DNA from: Alphaproteobacteria bacterium
GTDB taxonomy: Bacteria; Pseudomonadota; Alphaproteobacteria; Sphingomonadales; Sphingomonadaceae
Reading direction: 5' to 3'
DNA length: 54,094 bases
Assembly: GCA_030431435.1 (NCBI GenBank)
Contig: JAUIJI010000003.1
Span: forward strand, 1 to 54,094
The translations under genes were made by a program, and so were the position numbers. Position 1 is the first letter of the stretch; every line of letters starts with the position of its first letter. A model generated the notes under the pieces. It did no database searches. It had not been told where the DNA came from and was given only the letters and a program-made list of their open reading frames with translations. This document shows positions 15,623-26,226 of this stretch, one piece after another.

Positions 15623-17265
15623 CCTATGATTATATCATCGTCGGCGCTGGCTCGGCGGGCTGCGTGCTCGCCAACAGGCTGACCGAAGACCCGGCAAACA
15701 CAGTCCTGCTCGTCGAGGCGGGCGGCGATCACAAGCACTTCCTGCTCGATATGCCGCTCGGCATGATGCGCGCGCTGTTCAAGCCGGAGTTTACCTGGCG
15801 CTACATGTCGCAGCCGGAACCGCACCTCAACGGAAGGCGGATCATGCTGCCGCGCGGACGGGTGCTCGGCGGCTCCTCCAGCATCAACGGCATGTTCTAC
15901 ATGCGCGGCCATTCGACGGATTTTGATGGCTGGGCGCAGGCCGGTTGCAGCGGCTGGAGCTATGACGAGGTGCTGCCCTACTTCAAGCGCATGGAAACGC
16001 ACTGGAGCGATGATACGCGCTGGCACGGCAAGGACGGGCCGCTGCATGTGGTGCCGGTGCAGACCGAAGGCCGGTTGCACACGCCATTGATGGAAACCGC
16101 TGAGGCGGCAGGCTTTGCCACCAGCGACAACCTGAATGGCGAGCGCGAAGAAGGCTTTGCCCGCGGCGAGCTGACGATCGATGCCAATGGCAGGCGGGCC
16201 AGCACCGCGCGCGCCTATCTCGATCCAGCGATCAAGCGTCCCAACCTCACCGTTGTCACCGGCGCGCTGACGCAGAAGGTCACCTTTGACGGCAAGCACG
16301 CCACCGGCATCGAGTACCTGCGCGATGGCGAGCGCCATTCGGTCACCGCAAACCGTGAAGTCATCCTGAGCGGCGGCAGCTACAATTCCCCGCAATTGCT
16401 GATGCTGTCCGGCATCGGACCTGCCGCGCATTTGCAGGACAAGGGGATCACCGTGCTGCATGACCTGCCCGGGGTTGGCCGCAACCTTTCCGAACACCCG
16501 CGCGTGCCGGTGCATTTCGGACTGCAGAAGCCCGTCAGCTTCTTGAACGAGCTGCGCGCGGACAAGGTTGCGCTATCCGTGCTGAAATGGCGGTTGTTTG
16601 GCACCGGTCCCTTCGCCAGCCAGTTGAACAGCTGCAACATCGTGATCCGCACGCGGCCCGAACTGGCGCGGCCCGATATCCAGCTTTGGTCCAACCCCGT
16701 CCGCATGGATGCGCAGATCTGGTTTCCCTTCTTCAAGAAGCGGCAGGAGGACAAGATCACGGCTGACGTCATCCTGCTGCATCCGCAAAGCCGCGGCTGG
16801 CTGGAGCTCGCCTCGCCCGATCCCGCCGATTTCCCGGAAATCACGCTCAACAATTTCTCTGATCCGGCAGACCTGCAGACGGCGCGCGACGGCATCCGCA
16901 TCGCCCGCAAGATCTATCGCACCGAGCCGCAAGCGAGCCTGACCGGAGAGGAAGTCCTGCCCGGAGAGCACCTGCAAAGCGATGAGGAACTCGACAGCCA
17001 TATCCGCGCCATGTCCGAAGTGACGCAGCACCCGGTCGGCACCTGCAGCATGGGCACGGGCTCCAACGCGGTGGTCGATCCGCAGTTGCGGGTGCAGGGC
17101 ATTGCAGGCCTGCGCGTTGTCGATGCCTCGATCATGCCCACCGTTCCGGGTGGCAATACCAATGCCCCCACGATTATGCTGGCCGAAAAGGCCGCTGACA
17201 TGATTCTCGGCAAGGCGCCCCTGCCCGCCGAGGATCACCGCCGCCAACTTCAAGAATCCCACTGA
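15619..17265 (+). CDS. GMC family FAD oxidoreductase, tandem paralogue
   Basis: 548 residues. The N-terminal [17 protein letters not shown] motif, the [17 protein letters not shown] signature and the catalytic [11 protein letters not shown] match the gene just upstream closely, so the two look like an old tandem duplication, with visible divergence in the substrate half. ATG 15619 overlaps the previous stop (ATGA), giving translational coupling, and the frame further upstream reads into the preceding gene. The C-terminus has an extra tail of about 15 residues after the [17 protein letters not shown] motif. It may oxidise the same alcohol series or the second end of a diol. The ALDH starts 13 bases later. 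Confidence 0.92.
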   Translation: MTYDYIIVGAGSAGCVLANRLTEDPANTVLLVEAGGDHKHFLLDMPLGMMRALFKPEFTWRYMSQPEPHLNGRRIMLPRGRVLGGSSSINGMFYMRGHSTDFDGWAQAGCSGWSYDEVLPYFKRMETHWSDDTRWHGKDGPLHVVPVQTEGRLHTPLMETAEAAGFATSDNLNGEREEGFARGELTIDANGRRASTARAYLDPAIKRPNLTVVTGALTQKVTFDGKHATGIEYLRDGERHSVTANREVILSGGSYNSPQLLMLSGIGPAAHLQDKGITVLHDLPGVGRNLSEHPRVPVHFGLQKPVSFLNELRADKVALSVLKWRLFGTGPFASQLNSCNIVIRTRPELARPDIQLWSNPVRMDAQIWFPFFKKRQEDKITADVILLHPQSRGWLELASPDPADFPEITLNNFSDPADLQTARDGIRIARKIYRTEPQASLTGEEVLPGEHLQSDEELDSHIRAMSEVTQHPVGTCSMGTGSNAVVDPQLRVQGIAGLRVVDASIMPTVPGGNTNAPTIMLAEKAADMILGKAPLPAEDHRRQLQESH

Positions 17266-17278
17266 CGAGGAAGAACCA

Positions 17279-18805
17279 ATGACCCCGCCTCCCATGCCCG
17301 TCGACACGTCGATCCTGCCCGACCTCAAGGCCGATCTCGCCGCCAAGCCGCGCGAGCTTTTCATCAACGGCGAATTCGTACCCGCAAAATCGGGTGAAAC
17401 CTTTGACGTGATCGACCCTGCAACAGGGCAGGTATTCGCGCAGGCGGCTTCCGGCGGGGCAGAGGACGTGGACCTTGCCGTGCAGGCTGCGCGCAAGTGT
17501 TTCGACAGCGGCGCATGGTCAGCCATGCCGCCTGCCCAGCGCGCACGGATCATGATGAAACTGGCCGAACTGATCGAGGCCAATGCCAGCCGCATCGCGC
17601 TCACCGAAACGCTCGACAACGGCATGCCGTTGATGATGGGCTATTTCGGGGCGGTCATGGCTGCCTCGGAAACGCTGCGCTACAACGCCGGCTGGTGCAC
17701 CAAGATCGGCGGAGAGACCTTCACCCCGTCACATCCCGGAGAATGGCACGGCTTCACCCAGCGCGAACCGGTGGGCGTGGTCGGCGGTATCGTGCCGTGG
17801 AACTTCCCCTTCGTCATGGGCGTCGCCAAGATGGCGCAGGCACTGGCGGCCGGCTGCACAATCGTGCTCAAGCCCGCCGAACAGACCCCGCTCAGCACCG
17901 TGATCCTGGGCGAACTGATCGCCGAAGCGGGATTCCCAGAAGGCACGGTGAATATCGTGACCGGCTTTGGCGCAACCGCTGGCGCGGCACTGGTCGAGCA
18001 TGAACAGGTGGACAAGATCTCCTTCACCGGGTCCACCGTGACCGGCAAGCAGATCGTCAAGGCCTGCACCGGGAACCTGAAGCGGGTTACGCTGGAACTG
18101 GGCGGCAAGTCTCCGGTCATCATCTTCGACGATGCCAACCTTGCCAAGGCGATCCCGGCAGCGGCGATGGGCATCTTCGGCAATGCCGGGCAGGTCTGTG
18201 CTGCAGGTTCGCGCCTGTTCGTGCATGAAAAGGTGCGCGACCAGGTGCTCGAAGGCGTCACCGCCATGGCCAAGGGCCTCAAGGTCGGCTCCGGCCTCGA
18301 TCCGGCATCGCAAATGGGCCCGCTGGTCAGCGATGCACAGTTTGCCCGCGTCACCGGCTATATCGAAAGCGCCCTGTCCGAAGGTGCGAAGGTCCATGTC
18401 GGCGGGGAGAAGGCGAGTGTGGAAGGCAGCGAGGGCGGCTATTTCATCCAGCCGACCGTGCTCACCGATACGGTAGCAGGCATGAAGGCGGTGGAAGAGG
18501 AAATCTTCGGCCCCGTTCTCGCCACCATGACCTTTGGCGATGACGATCTGGAAACCATCGCAGCAGCAGCCAACAACACGCAATATGGCCTCAACGCATC
18601 GGTCTTCACGCAGGACATCACGCGCGGCCTGAAGATGGCCAAGCGCATCAAGTCCGGCATGGTGAACATCAATGGCGCAGGCGGCGGACCTGACCCGGCG
18701 ATGCCGTTGGGCGGCTTCAAGCAGTCCGGCTGGGGCCGCGAGAACGGCCGCGCCGGGGTGGAAGCCTTTACCGAGGTCAAGTCCGTTACGGTCAACCTCG
18801 GCTGA
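17279..18805 (+). CDS. NAD(P)-dependent aldehyde dehydrogenase
   Basis: 508 residues. The aldehyde dehydrogenase superfamily signatures are all present: PWNFPFVM, KPAEQTPLS, FTGSTVTGK, the general base Glu in LELGGKSPVI and the catalytic Cys in GQVCAAGSR. It oxidises an aldehyde to the acid and closely follows two GMC oxidoreductases, so it most likely takes their product. An N-terminal extension of about 20 residues precedes the core. GAGGAAGAACC gives a strong ribosome site. The next gene, a SnoaL-like protein, begins 22 bases after the stop, so a four-gene operon is likely (GMC, GMC, ALDH, SnoaL-like). Aldehyde range unknown. Confidence 0.93.
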   Translation: MTPPPMPVDTSILPDLKADLAAKPRELFINGEFVPAKSGETFDVIDPATGQVFAQAASGGAEDVDLAVQAARKCFDSGAWSAMPPAQRARIMMKLAELIEANASRIALTETLDNGMPLMMGYFGAVMAASETLRYNAGWCTKIGGETFTPSHPGEWHGFTQREPVGVVGGIVPWNFPFVMGVAKMAQALAAGCTIVLKPAEQTPLSTVILGELIAEAGFPEGTVNIVTGFGATAGAALVEHEQVDKISFTGSTVTGKQIVKACTGNLKRVTLELGGKSPVIIFDDANLAKAIPAAAMGIFGNAGQVCAAGSRLFVHEKVRDQVLEGVTAMAKGLKVGSGLDPASQMGPLVSDAQFARVTGYIESALSEGAKVHVGGEKASVEGSEGGYFIQPTVLTDTVAGMKAVEEEIFGPVLATMTFGDDDLETIAAAANNTQYGLNASVFTQDITRGLKMAKRIKSGMVNINGAGGGPDPAMPLGGFKQSGWGRENGRAGVEAFTEVKSVTVNLG

Positions 18806-18827
18806 TCCGGCTCCAGGGAGAGATTTG

Positions 18828-19364
18828 ATGACACAGACTTACGATGTGCAATATGCGGTCGACCGGGCGGCGATCGAGGACCTGATGGCGCGTTATCTGT
18901 TCGCGCTGGACTGGAACGATTTCGATACCTTCGCGGCCACTTTCACCGAGGATGCCGTGTTTGATTATGCCCGCGGCACGCTTGAAGGGCGCGACAACAT
19001 CGTGGCGACCATCAAGGAGTTCAAGGAACGGATTGTGGAGATCTATCGCGATGGCGACGGCAATCCCGGCGTGCTGCGTCACGTGCTGGGGCAAACAGTC
19101 ATCCGCGTGGAGGGGGACCGGGCCTGGACCCGCGCCTTTTGGTGGGAAGCTTCCAACGGCGGCCCTCGCAACGAGCATGACCGGCTGACCCCCGAATTTG
19201 GCAGCTTCGGCATTTATGATGACGAGCTGGTGAAGCAGGATGGCCAGTGGCTGTTCAGCAAGCGCCGCATCCTAAACGAGTTCCTGCCGGGCCGCGAATC
19301 CGGCAAGGAGAACCCGGTATTGGGCATGGACGCTGCAGCCGCTGGTGCAGTGGCTGGTGGTTGA
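18828..19364 (+). CDS. SnoaL-like / NTF2-fold protein
   Basis: 178 residues. The N-terminal AIEDLMARYLFALDWNDFDTFAATFTEDAVFDY is characteristic of the SnoaL-like branch of the NTF2 fold, which holds small dehydratases, isomerases and dioxygenase-like subunits. The central Gly-Arg-Asp-Asn-Ile turn and the later W-x-F segments agree. Catalytic residues are not obvious enough to assign a reaction. ATG 18828 has AGGGAGAG upstream. As last gene after the two GMC and the ALDH genes it may act on a related intermediate. Such proteins are common in sphingomonad catabolic clusters. It converges with phosphoglucomutase 21 bases away. Confidence 0.75.
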   Translation: MTQTYDVQYAVDRAAIEDLMARYLFALDWNDFDTFAATFTEDAVFDYARGTLEGRDNIVATIKEFKERIVEIYRDGDGNPGVLRHVLGQTVIRVEGDRAWTRAFWWEASNGGPRNEHDRLTPEFGSFGIYDDELVKQDGQWLFSKRRILNEFLPGRESGKENPVLGMDAAAAGAVAGG

Positions 19365-19385
19365 TCCCGCCTGACGTCCAGCAGA

Positions 19386-21029
<1,644 letters not shown>

Positions 21030-21082
21030 TCAGTTTCGGGGCGATGTCGGCAAGACCACAAACCAACGCGAAGGCAATCGGC

Positions 21083-22195
21083 CTATTCCTCGGTTCGGAT
21101 CAGCACTGTTTCTCCCACCAGGAAGAACAGCACGAAGGGTGACCACGCCGCAAGCAGCGGCGGGTAGCCCCCGAAATTGCCCATCGCCAGGGCGGCATTC
21201 TCGACCACGAAATAGGCAAAGCCCAGCGCCATGCCGATCACCGCGCGGGCGAAGAGCTTGCCCGATCGTGCGAGGCCGAAGCCTGCCACCGCGCCCAGCA
21301 GCGGCATCAGGAAGGCTGCGAGCGGCCCGGATATCTTGTGCCACCAGCGCCCTTCAAGCTCCGCCGTGCGGCGCCCGGCGGCCTTCAGTGCAGCGATACT
21401 GTCTGACAATTCGGACAAGGTCTCGGCATCGGGATCGACACGGCGCAGCAGCACTTGGTCCAGCGTGGTGCCTTCAGCCACAAGCAGCGGCTCATCCATC
21501 TGCACGGTGCGGGTGGTCACGACATCGAACACTTCGGCGTTTTCAACCAGCCAGCCCGGTTGCGCGAAGGTGGCGCGGTTTCCCGTTACCTGCCGGGCAA
21601 TCATGCCGTTGTCATCGCGTTCGTAGAAGGTGACATCGGTAAGCACGATATCCTCTGCCCGGCCCGCCATCTGGCGCGCCATCAGCACATCGTTGCCATC
21701 GTTGAAATAGACGTTCAGCCGCACATCCGGGTCTTCCGGGATCACGCCATAGTCAACATCCTGCCACGCCTTTAGCGTCGCCGTGGCGCGCGTCACCACC
21801 CGCTCGTTGAAGACAAAGCTGACGCCGGAAACGACCAGCCCTGTCAGCAGCAGCGGCGCGAGGATCTGGTGCGCGGAAAGGCCTGCCGCCTTCATCGCGG
21901 TGACTTCCGAATTCTGGTTGAGGCCCGCCAGTGTGATGATGGTGGCGAGCAGCACCGAGTTGTGCAGGAAGGTTTCCACCAGCTGTGGCAGGCGCAGCGA
22001 GGCGTAGCGCCAGACATCGGCTTGCGTATTGCCCTCCACGGCAAGGATATCGCCCGACCGGCCCAGCAGGTCGAGCATCAGCAGCACCAGCACCAGCATC
22101 ACCAGCACCGCCAGGATGCGCACGATGAACATCTTGGCGAGGTAGAAAGTCAGCCGCCGGGAGGGGAAGAAATCAAGCAACAAGGACCGGGTCAT
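21083..22195 (-). CDS. lptG: LptG, LPS export permease
   Basis: 370 residues, inner-membrane permease of the YjgP/YjgQ family. The topology fits: N-terminal helices (LAKMFIVRILAVLVMLVLVLL; RLPQLVETFLHNSVLLATIITL; LSAHQILAPLLLTGLVVSGVSFVF), a large periplasmic beta-jellyroll from about 125 to 280, and C-terminal helices. With LptF and LptB it extracts lipopolysaccharide from the inner membrane and drives it across the periplasm. The start overlaps the end of lptF by 23 bases, typical of the pair. In this family the order lptF-lptG is usual and supports both calls. LptB is not in the window. Confidence 0.9.
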   Translation of the reverse strand: MTRSLLLDFFPSRRLTFYLAKMFIVRILAVLVMLVLVLLMLDLLGRSGDILAVEGNTQADVWRYASLRLPQLVETFLHNSVLLATIITLAGLNQNSEVTAMKAAGLSAHQILAPLLLTGLVVSGVSFVFNERVVTRATATLKAWQDVDYGVIPEDPDVRLNVYFNDGNDVLMARQMAGRAEDIVLTDVTFYERDDNGMIARQVTGNRATFAQPGWLVENAEVFDVVTTRTVQMDEPLLVAEGTTLDQVLLRRVDPDAETLSELSDSIAALKAAGRRTAELEGRWWHKISGPLAAFLMPLLGAVAGFGLARSGKLFARAVIGMALGFAYFVVENAALAMGNFGGYPPLLAAWSPFVLFFLVGETVLIRTEE

Positions 22196-23438
22196 CCGTT
22201 TCAGAAGCAGCGGTCACGCCATTGCGGCGCTTGCGGCCAAACAGCTTCTTCACCCGCTTGGCAAGCTTGCCATAGACGTTCTCCAGCGCGCCGATCGGCT
22301 GGCCGCCGGGCACGAAGGCGATCTGGTAATACATCCAGGCGATCAGCACGAAGAGCACCGCGAACGGCCCCCACAAGGCCAGGAAAGGATCGATCCGTCC
22401 AAGCTGGGCCACATCCTCCCCGTACTGGTTGATCTTGTGATAGGCGACCACGATCACGATCGACAGGAAGATGCCCAGCGCCGATGTCGATCGCTTGGGC
22501 GGCACCGCGAGCGCCACTGCCAGCAGCGGCAGCATGATCATCATCACCACTTCGACCATGCGATAGTTGAAATTGGCGAGGCTTCCGGTTCGTTCCTCTA
22601 TCGAGGAATCCGGGCTCCAGCCGATCTCCAGCAGTTCGGGCAGGATATACTCGCGCTCGTCCTCACCCCGATCGCGGAAACGTTCCAGGGCGGGCAGGTC
22701 TATCGGCAGATCGTGCTGGCTGAAGCTGAGCACGCGCGGCGTGCCGTTGGGCACGTCATGCACGATGGTGCCATCGGTCAGCCGCAGGATAATGGTGTTG
22801 CGATCCTCGCGATTGGCCAGGAAACGCCCTTCGCGCGCAGAGATCGACAGGACCTGCCCCTTGTCATTGGCGACACGGGCAAAAATGCCGATCAATTCGC
22901 GCCCATCATCGCGGCTTTCCTCGATGCGCAAGGCCATGCGATCCTCGATCGTGTTGAATTCACCCACCTTGATCGAAGCGCCCAGCGCGCCCGAGCGCAG
23001 CTCGAACTCCATTTCCTCATAGGCAAAACGCGCCTTGGGCTGGAGATAGCCGACTATGGCGAAATTCAGCCCCATCAGCGCAATCGTCATCAGATAGGGG
23101 ACGCGCAGCAGGCGGGTGTAGGACCAGCCCACCGCGCGCATGACATCCAGCTCGCTCGATATTGCCAGCTTGCGGAAGGCGAAGAGGATGCCAAGCATCA
23201 GGCCAAGCGGGATCGCCAGTCCGGCATATTCCGGGATGAGGTTGAGCAGCATCTCGAAGACGACGTTGATCGGCCCGCCTTCGGTGGCCACGAAATCGAA
23301 CAGCCGCAGCATCTTCTCTAGCAGAAGCAGGCTGGCTGCGAGCAGGAAGACGCCAAGCATCGGGACCAGCACCAGCCGGAAGATGTAACGGTCAACAGAC
23401 GTGATGAAGTTCGACAAGGGGCTACTCGAAGGGTTCAA
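22173..23438 (-). CDS. lptF: LptF, LPS export permease
   Basis: 421 residues, YjgP/YjgQ family. SVDRYIFRLVLVPMLGVFLLAASLLL opens the first helix, followed by the NLIPEYAGLAIPLGLMLGIL pair, a periplasmic region near 140-280, and C-terminal helices ending in an Arg/Lys-rich tail. It works with LptG. The start is uncertain: no ATG precedes the first helix; TTG 23438 and TTG 23417 are both possible and neither has a strong ribosome site. The C-terminal tail of about 50 residues (KRVKKLFGRKRRN) extends beyond the usual LptF length. It overlaps lptG, so the two are translated together. Confidence 0.88.
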   Translation of the reverse strand: MNPSSSPLSNFITSVDRYIFRLVLVPMLGVFLLAASLLLLEKMLRLFDFVATEGGPINVVFEMLLNLIPEYAGLAIPLGLMLGILFAFRKLAISSELDVMRAVGWSYTRLLRVPYLMTIALMGLNFAIVGYLQPKARFAYEEMEFELRSGALGASIKVGEFNTIEDRMALRIEESRDDGRELIGIFARVANDKGQVLSISAREGRFLANREDRNTIILRLTDGTIVHDVPNGTPRVLSFSQHDLPIDLPALERFRDRGEDEREYILPELLEIGWSPDSSIEERTGSLANFNYRMVEVVMMIMLPLLAVALAVPPKRSTSALGIFLSIVIVVAYHKINQYGEDVAQLGRIDPFLALWGPFAVLFVLIAWMYYQIAFVPGGQPIGALENVYGKLAKRVKKLFGRKRRNGVTAASETDDPVLVA

Positions 23439-23528
23439 CGACCAGGTTGTTCAACGGCCCTTAGCGAAGAATGGGTCCAAGGTCATGCCCGATATGTCGA
23501 TTTCGGCAGACGGCCGGTTTTGCCGCGA

Positions 23529-23948
23529 TCAGGCCTTTTCCAGCGTGCATTGCAGCGGGTGCTGGTTTTCGCGGGCACAGTCCATCACCTGGTTCACCTT
23601 GGTTTCCGCCACTTCATAGGGAAAGATGCCGCAGACGCCCACGCCGCGCTGGTGGACATGGAGCATGACGCGGGTGGCCTGTTCCAGATCCATGCGGAAG
23701 AAGCGCTTCAGCACCATCACGACGAATTCCATCGGCGTATAGTCGTCGTTCAGCATCAGCACCTTGTACTGGCTGGGCTTCTTGGGCTTGGCGCGGGTCT
23801 TGGTGGCGATGCCCACCTGGCCACCGCCCTTGCCGTCCCCCTCATCGCCCTCGCCTTCATCAGCGCCGACCGGGGCAAGCGCGCAGATTTCCAGCGCACG
23901 CGGGTCAGCCTCGGCGGGCTCGATAGTGTCGGCAATGCGGGTCATCAC
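23529..23948 (-). CDS. clpS: ClpS, adaptor of the ClpAP protease
   Basis: 139 residues. The adaptor core is clear: [23 protein letters not shown], then [28 protein letters not shown], which form the N-degron pocket and ClpA contact. ClpS delivers N-end-rule substrates to ClpAP. The N-terminal 60 residues are Gly/Glu/Asp-rich and disordered, longer than in E. coli (106 residues), which is common in alphaproteobacteria. ATG 23948 or 23945 are both possible. clpA is not adjacent in the window. lptF lies 90 bases beyond its stop in the same direction. Confidence 0.93.
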   Translation of the reverse strand: MMTRIADTIEPAEADPRALEICALAPVGADEGEGDEGDGKGGGQVGIATKTRAKPKKPSQYKVLMLNDDYTPMEFVVMVLKRFFRMDLEQATRVMLHVHQRGVGVCGIFPYEVAETKVNQVMDCARENQHPLQCTLEKA

Positions 23949-24025
23949 GCAGCCAGATATCGTATCGCCGGCCTGTGGTGCAAGATGGCGGGCAAATTTT
24001 GATGGTTTATGGAGGTTTGCTCCAT

Positions 24026-24065
24026 CAAAAAAGAAAAGGGCCGGACAGTCTGAACTGTCCGGCCC
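24026..24065 (-). terminator. Intrinsic terminator of the phasin gene
   Basis: GGGCCGGACAGT (24038-24049) pairs perfectly with 24054-24065 across a 4-base loop. On the minus strand the hairpin is followed by a T-rich run (CTTTTCTTTTTT, read from 24037 to 24026). It closes the phasin transcript before clpS. Confidence 0.9.
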
Positions 24066-24131
24066 GTTCCGTGTCGCCGGGGGGAGAGGAGAGAGAGCCC
24101 GGCGAGGGAATTTCTTGTGTCGTTGCCGCGA

Positions 24132-24968
24132 TCAGGCAGCCTTCGACATCTTTTCGACAGCCACGTTCACGCGGGCCGAGATCGGAGCGACCGCATCGTT
24201 GGCCAGCTTCATCGCTGCTTCGGTGTTCTTCGAAGTGGTGGCAACCATCGCATCGAAGTTGCGACGCATGATCTTGCCCTGCAGCTGGAACAGCTCGGTC
24301 GGGCTCTTCACGGCGGCCATTTCCTTCATGTCGGCGGTCAGCGTTTCGTAAGCCGACTTCGCTTCGTCAGCATAGGTCTTGCCCATGTCCTGCATGCCGG
24401 CAGCCATGATCTTGCCGCTTTCGACAACAGCTTCGACATTGCCCTTGGCCGCTTCGGTCATTTCCGAAACCATGCTGGTGCCCTTGTCGTAAGCCTCCTG
24501 CGCCTTTGCCTGCATTTCGGTGACGGCTTCGTTCATCGACTTGCTCATCATCGCGGTGAAATCGGTAGTCTTGGTAGCCATGATCTTTTCCTTCAATTCG
24601 GTAACTGTGGGTGCTGCGGCTTTCGCGGGTGCGGGCTTTGCGGGTGCCTTCTTCGCGGCCGCAGGCTTGGTCCTGCGCGTATTCGTGGTTTTCTTGGCCG
24701 CTGCCGGTTTCGGCTTGGCGGCTGCCTTTTTCTTTGCCGCTGGCGCTGCAGGTTTCGGCTTGGGTGCGGCCTTCTTGGCAGCCGGCTTCTTGGCCGTTGC
24801 CGGCTTGGCTGCGGGCTTTTCAGCCTCTGCCGCTTTCGCCACCGGAGCCGGTGCCTCTGCCGGAGCAGGCTTTTCCGCCTCAGGAGCGGTGGCCGCCGGC
24901 TTCACATTGGACGCGGCTTCGGCATAGGCCTTCTCGGCGTCGCCAGAACTGTCCTTCGTGTCAGCCAT
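24132..24968 (-). CDS. phaP: Phasin family protein (PHA granule-associated) with Ala/Lys/Pro-rich N-terminal part
   Basis: 278 residues. The C-terminal 150 residues form a phasin: long amphipathic helices with TDFTAMMSKSMNEAV, then VVESGKIMAAGMQDMGKTY and LFQLQGKIMRRNFDAMVATTSKN. They coat polyhydroxyalkanoate granules. The N-terminal 130 residues are Ala/Pro/Lys-rich, resembling histone H1 tails and the basic part of PhaF-type phasins that bind DNA; this could tie granules to the nucleoid, which is inference. ATG 24968 follows a strong GAGGAAA; an internal ATG near 24580 (MATKTTDF) could give a short form. Its own terminator lies downstream. Several palindromes stand upstream (24989-25066). 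Confidence 0.88.
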   Translation of the reverse strand: MADTKDSSGDAEKAYAEAASNVKPAATAPEAEKPAPAEAPAPVAKAAEAEKPAAKPATAKKPAAKKAAPKPKPAAPAAKKKAAAKPKPAAAKKTTNTRRTKPAAAKKAPAKPAPAKAAAPTVTELKEKIMATKTTDFTAMMSKSMNEAVTEMQAKAQEAYDKGTSMVSEMTEAAKGNVEAVVESGKIMAAGMQDMGKTYADEAKSAYETLTADMKEMAAVKSPTELFQLQGKIMRRNFDAMVATTSKNTEAAMKLANDAVAPISARVNVAVEKMSKAA

Positions 24969-24988
24969 GTTTCCTCGCTTCGTCTGCA

Positions 24989-25066
24989 TTGCTTGCAACA
25001 GCTTTATGTTGCGATGCACAAATTAGCATTCGCAGATGCGAAGTCAAGGATTTTTGTGCAGTGCAC
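24989..25066 (-). promoter_or_regulatory. Cluster of TGC/GCA dyads upstream of phasin
   Basis: Three exact palindromes, TTGC-TT-GCAA (24989-24998), TTCGCA-GA-TGCGAA (25029-25042) and GTGCA-G-TGCAC (25056-25066), lie in 80 bases upstream of the phasin ATG. PhaR-family repressors of other PHA producers recognise TGC/GCA-rich dyads, so these are candidate PhaR sites; phaR itself is not in the window. Confidence 0.4.
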
Positions 25067-25110
25067 CATAATTTCGCAAATGCGGCAGGAGGGAGGCCGC
25101 CAGATGTCCG

Positions 25111-26226
25111 TCAGTCGACCGGGACCACGAGATTTGGCGAGCCGGAATTGGCGAATACGAGATCGGCCACGCCATCGCCTGTCATGTCTCCGACGGCCAC
25201 GCCATAGGTACTCACCGCACCGCCAGGCAGCGGAACCGCGGAGAACCGGCCTGTGCCATCATTGACCAGTGCAAGATTGCCGCCATTGGTGCCCAGAACG
25301 AGGTCAGCCGATCCATCCCGGTCGAGATCTGCGCGGGCGAGGCTCATCACGCCATCCTCACCCGTGTAGACCTCGCGCGGCAGGGCAAAGCCGAGTGCTC
25401 CATCTCCCGAGTGCAGATTCAGCGCGCCCGATGTCGACGCGAGCAGCAGGTCGAGCACACCGTCCCCGTCAAAATCGGCCATCACTGCCGCGCGATTGTC
25501 CCCTGTGGTACCGGCAATTTCGTGTACGGAAAAATGGCCCGATCCGTCATTCTCGAGGAGCAGGCTGGCATTGCCGTCGCGCCGCGCGACCACGACATCG
25601 ACATCGCCATCACCGTCGGCATCGGCGAAATCACCGCCGGTGGCACCGCTTCCCGGCGTGGCGATCTCCTCAACCGGAGCAAATCCCCCAATGCCATTGC
25701 CGGCGAGCCACAGCAGCGGACCGCCTCTGCGCAGGACCAGCACATCGGCCAGGCCGTCGCCATTTCCGTCGAACACCAGAGCGCCGCGGGCTGCACCGCC
25801 CGTGTCGGGAACATCGCCTGCCTCGGTGAAATTCGCGACACCATCATTGAGGAACAGCCGCACGGGCAGTTCATCGCGCACCACGGCTGCATCCATGTCA
25901 CCGTCGCCATCAAGGTCGAGCGCAGCAATAGTGTAACTGGCCGAAGGATTTGCACCCAGCGGGCGCGCCTCAAGCAAGCGGCCATCGCCAAGGTTGAGAT
26001 ACGCAAAGTCCGGCTCTGCCCAGTGCCGCCCGTTGGCTGTCAGCACATCAAGGTCCCCGTCGTTGTCGAGATCAGCCAGCGTCACATCTGCCGTCATGTG
26101 CCGGGCAATGTCGAACTGGGTAAAGACCATATCCATTTCGCCATCAGGCTGTGCTTGCAGCGCAGCGGAAGGAACCAGGGCGAAAACGGGAAGAGCGGAC
26201 AACAGCAGGGGTTTGCGAAGCATCAT
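25111..26226 (-). CDS. Secreted FG-GAP/VCBS repeat protein, coupled to phaC
   Basis: 371 residues. A signal peptide (PLLLSALPVFALVPSAALQAQ) is followed by seven or so FG-GAP/VCBS repeats with the calcium-binding DxDxDGxxD pattern (DLDNDGDLDVL, DLDGDGDMDAA, DGNGDGLADV, DADGDGDVDVV, DFDGDGVLDLL, DLDRDGSADL, DMTGDGVADLV). It should fold as a calcium-stabilised beta-propeller outside the cytoplasm. Its start overlaps the phaC stop (ATGA, 26223-26226), so translation is coupled to a cytoplasmic polymer synthase, an odd pairing. An ATG 3 bases further in is possible. Function unknown; scaffold or binding roles are typical of the fold. Confidence 0.85.
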   Translation of the reverse strand: MMLRKPLLLSALPVFALVPSAALQAQPDGEMDMVFTQFDIARHMTADVTLADLDNDGDLDVLTANGRHWAEPDFAYLNLGDGRLLEARPLGANPSASYTIAALDLDGDGDMDAAVVRDELPVRLFLNDGVANFTEAGDVPDTGGAARGALVFDGNGDGLADVLVLRRGGPLLWLAGNGIGGFAPVEEIATPGSGATGGDFADADGDGDVDVVVARRDGNASLLLENDGSGHFSVHEIAGTTGDNRAAVMADFDGDGVLDLLLASTSGALNLHSGDGALGFALPREVYTGEDGVMSLARADLDRDGSADLVLGTNGGNLALVNDGTGRFSAVPLPGGAVSTYGVAVGDMTGDGVADLVFANSGSPNLVVPVD

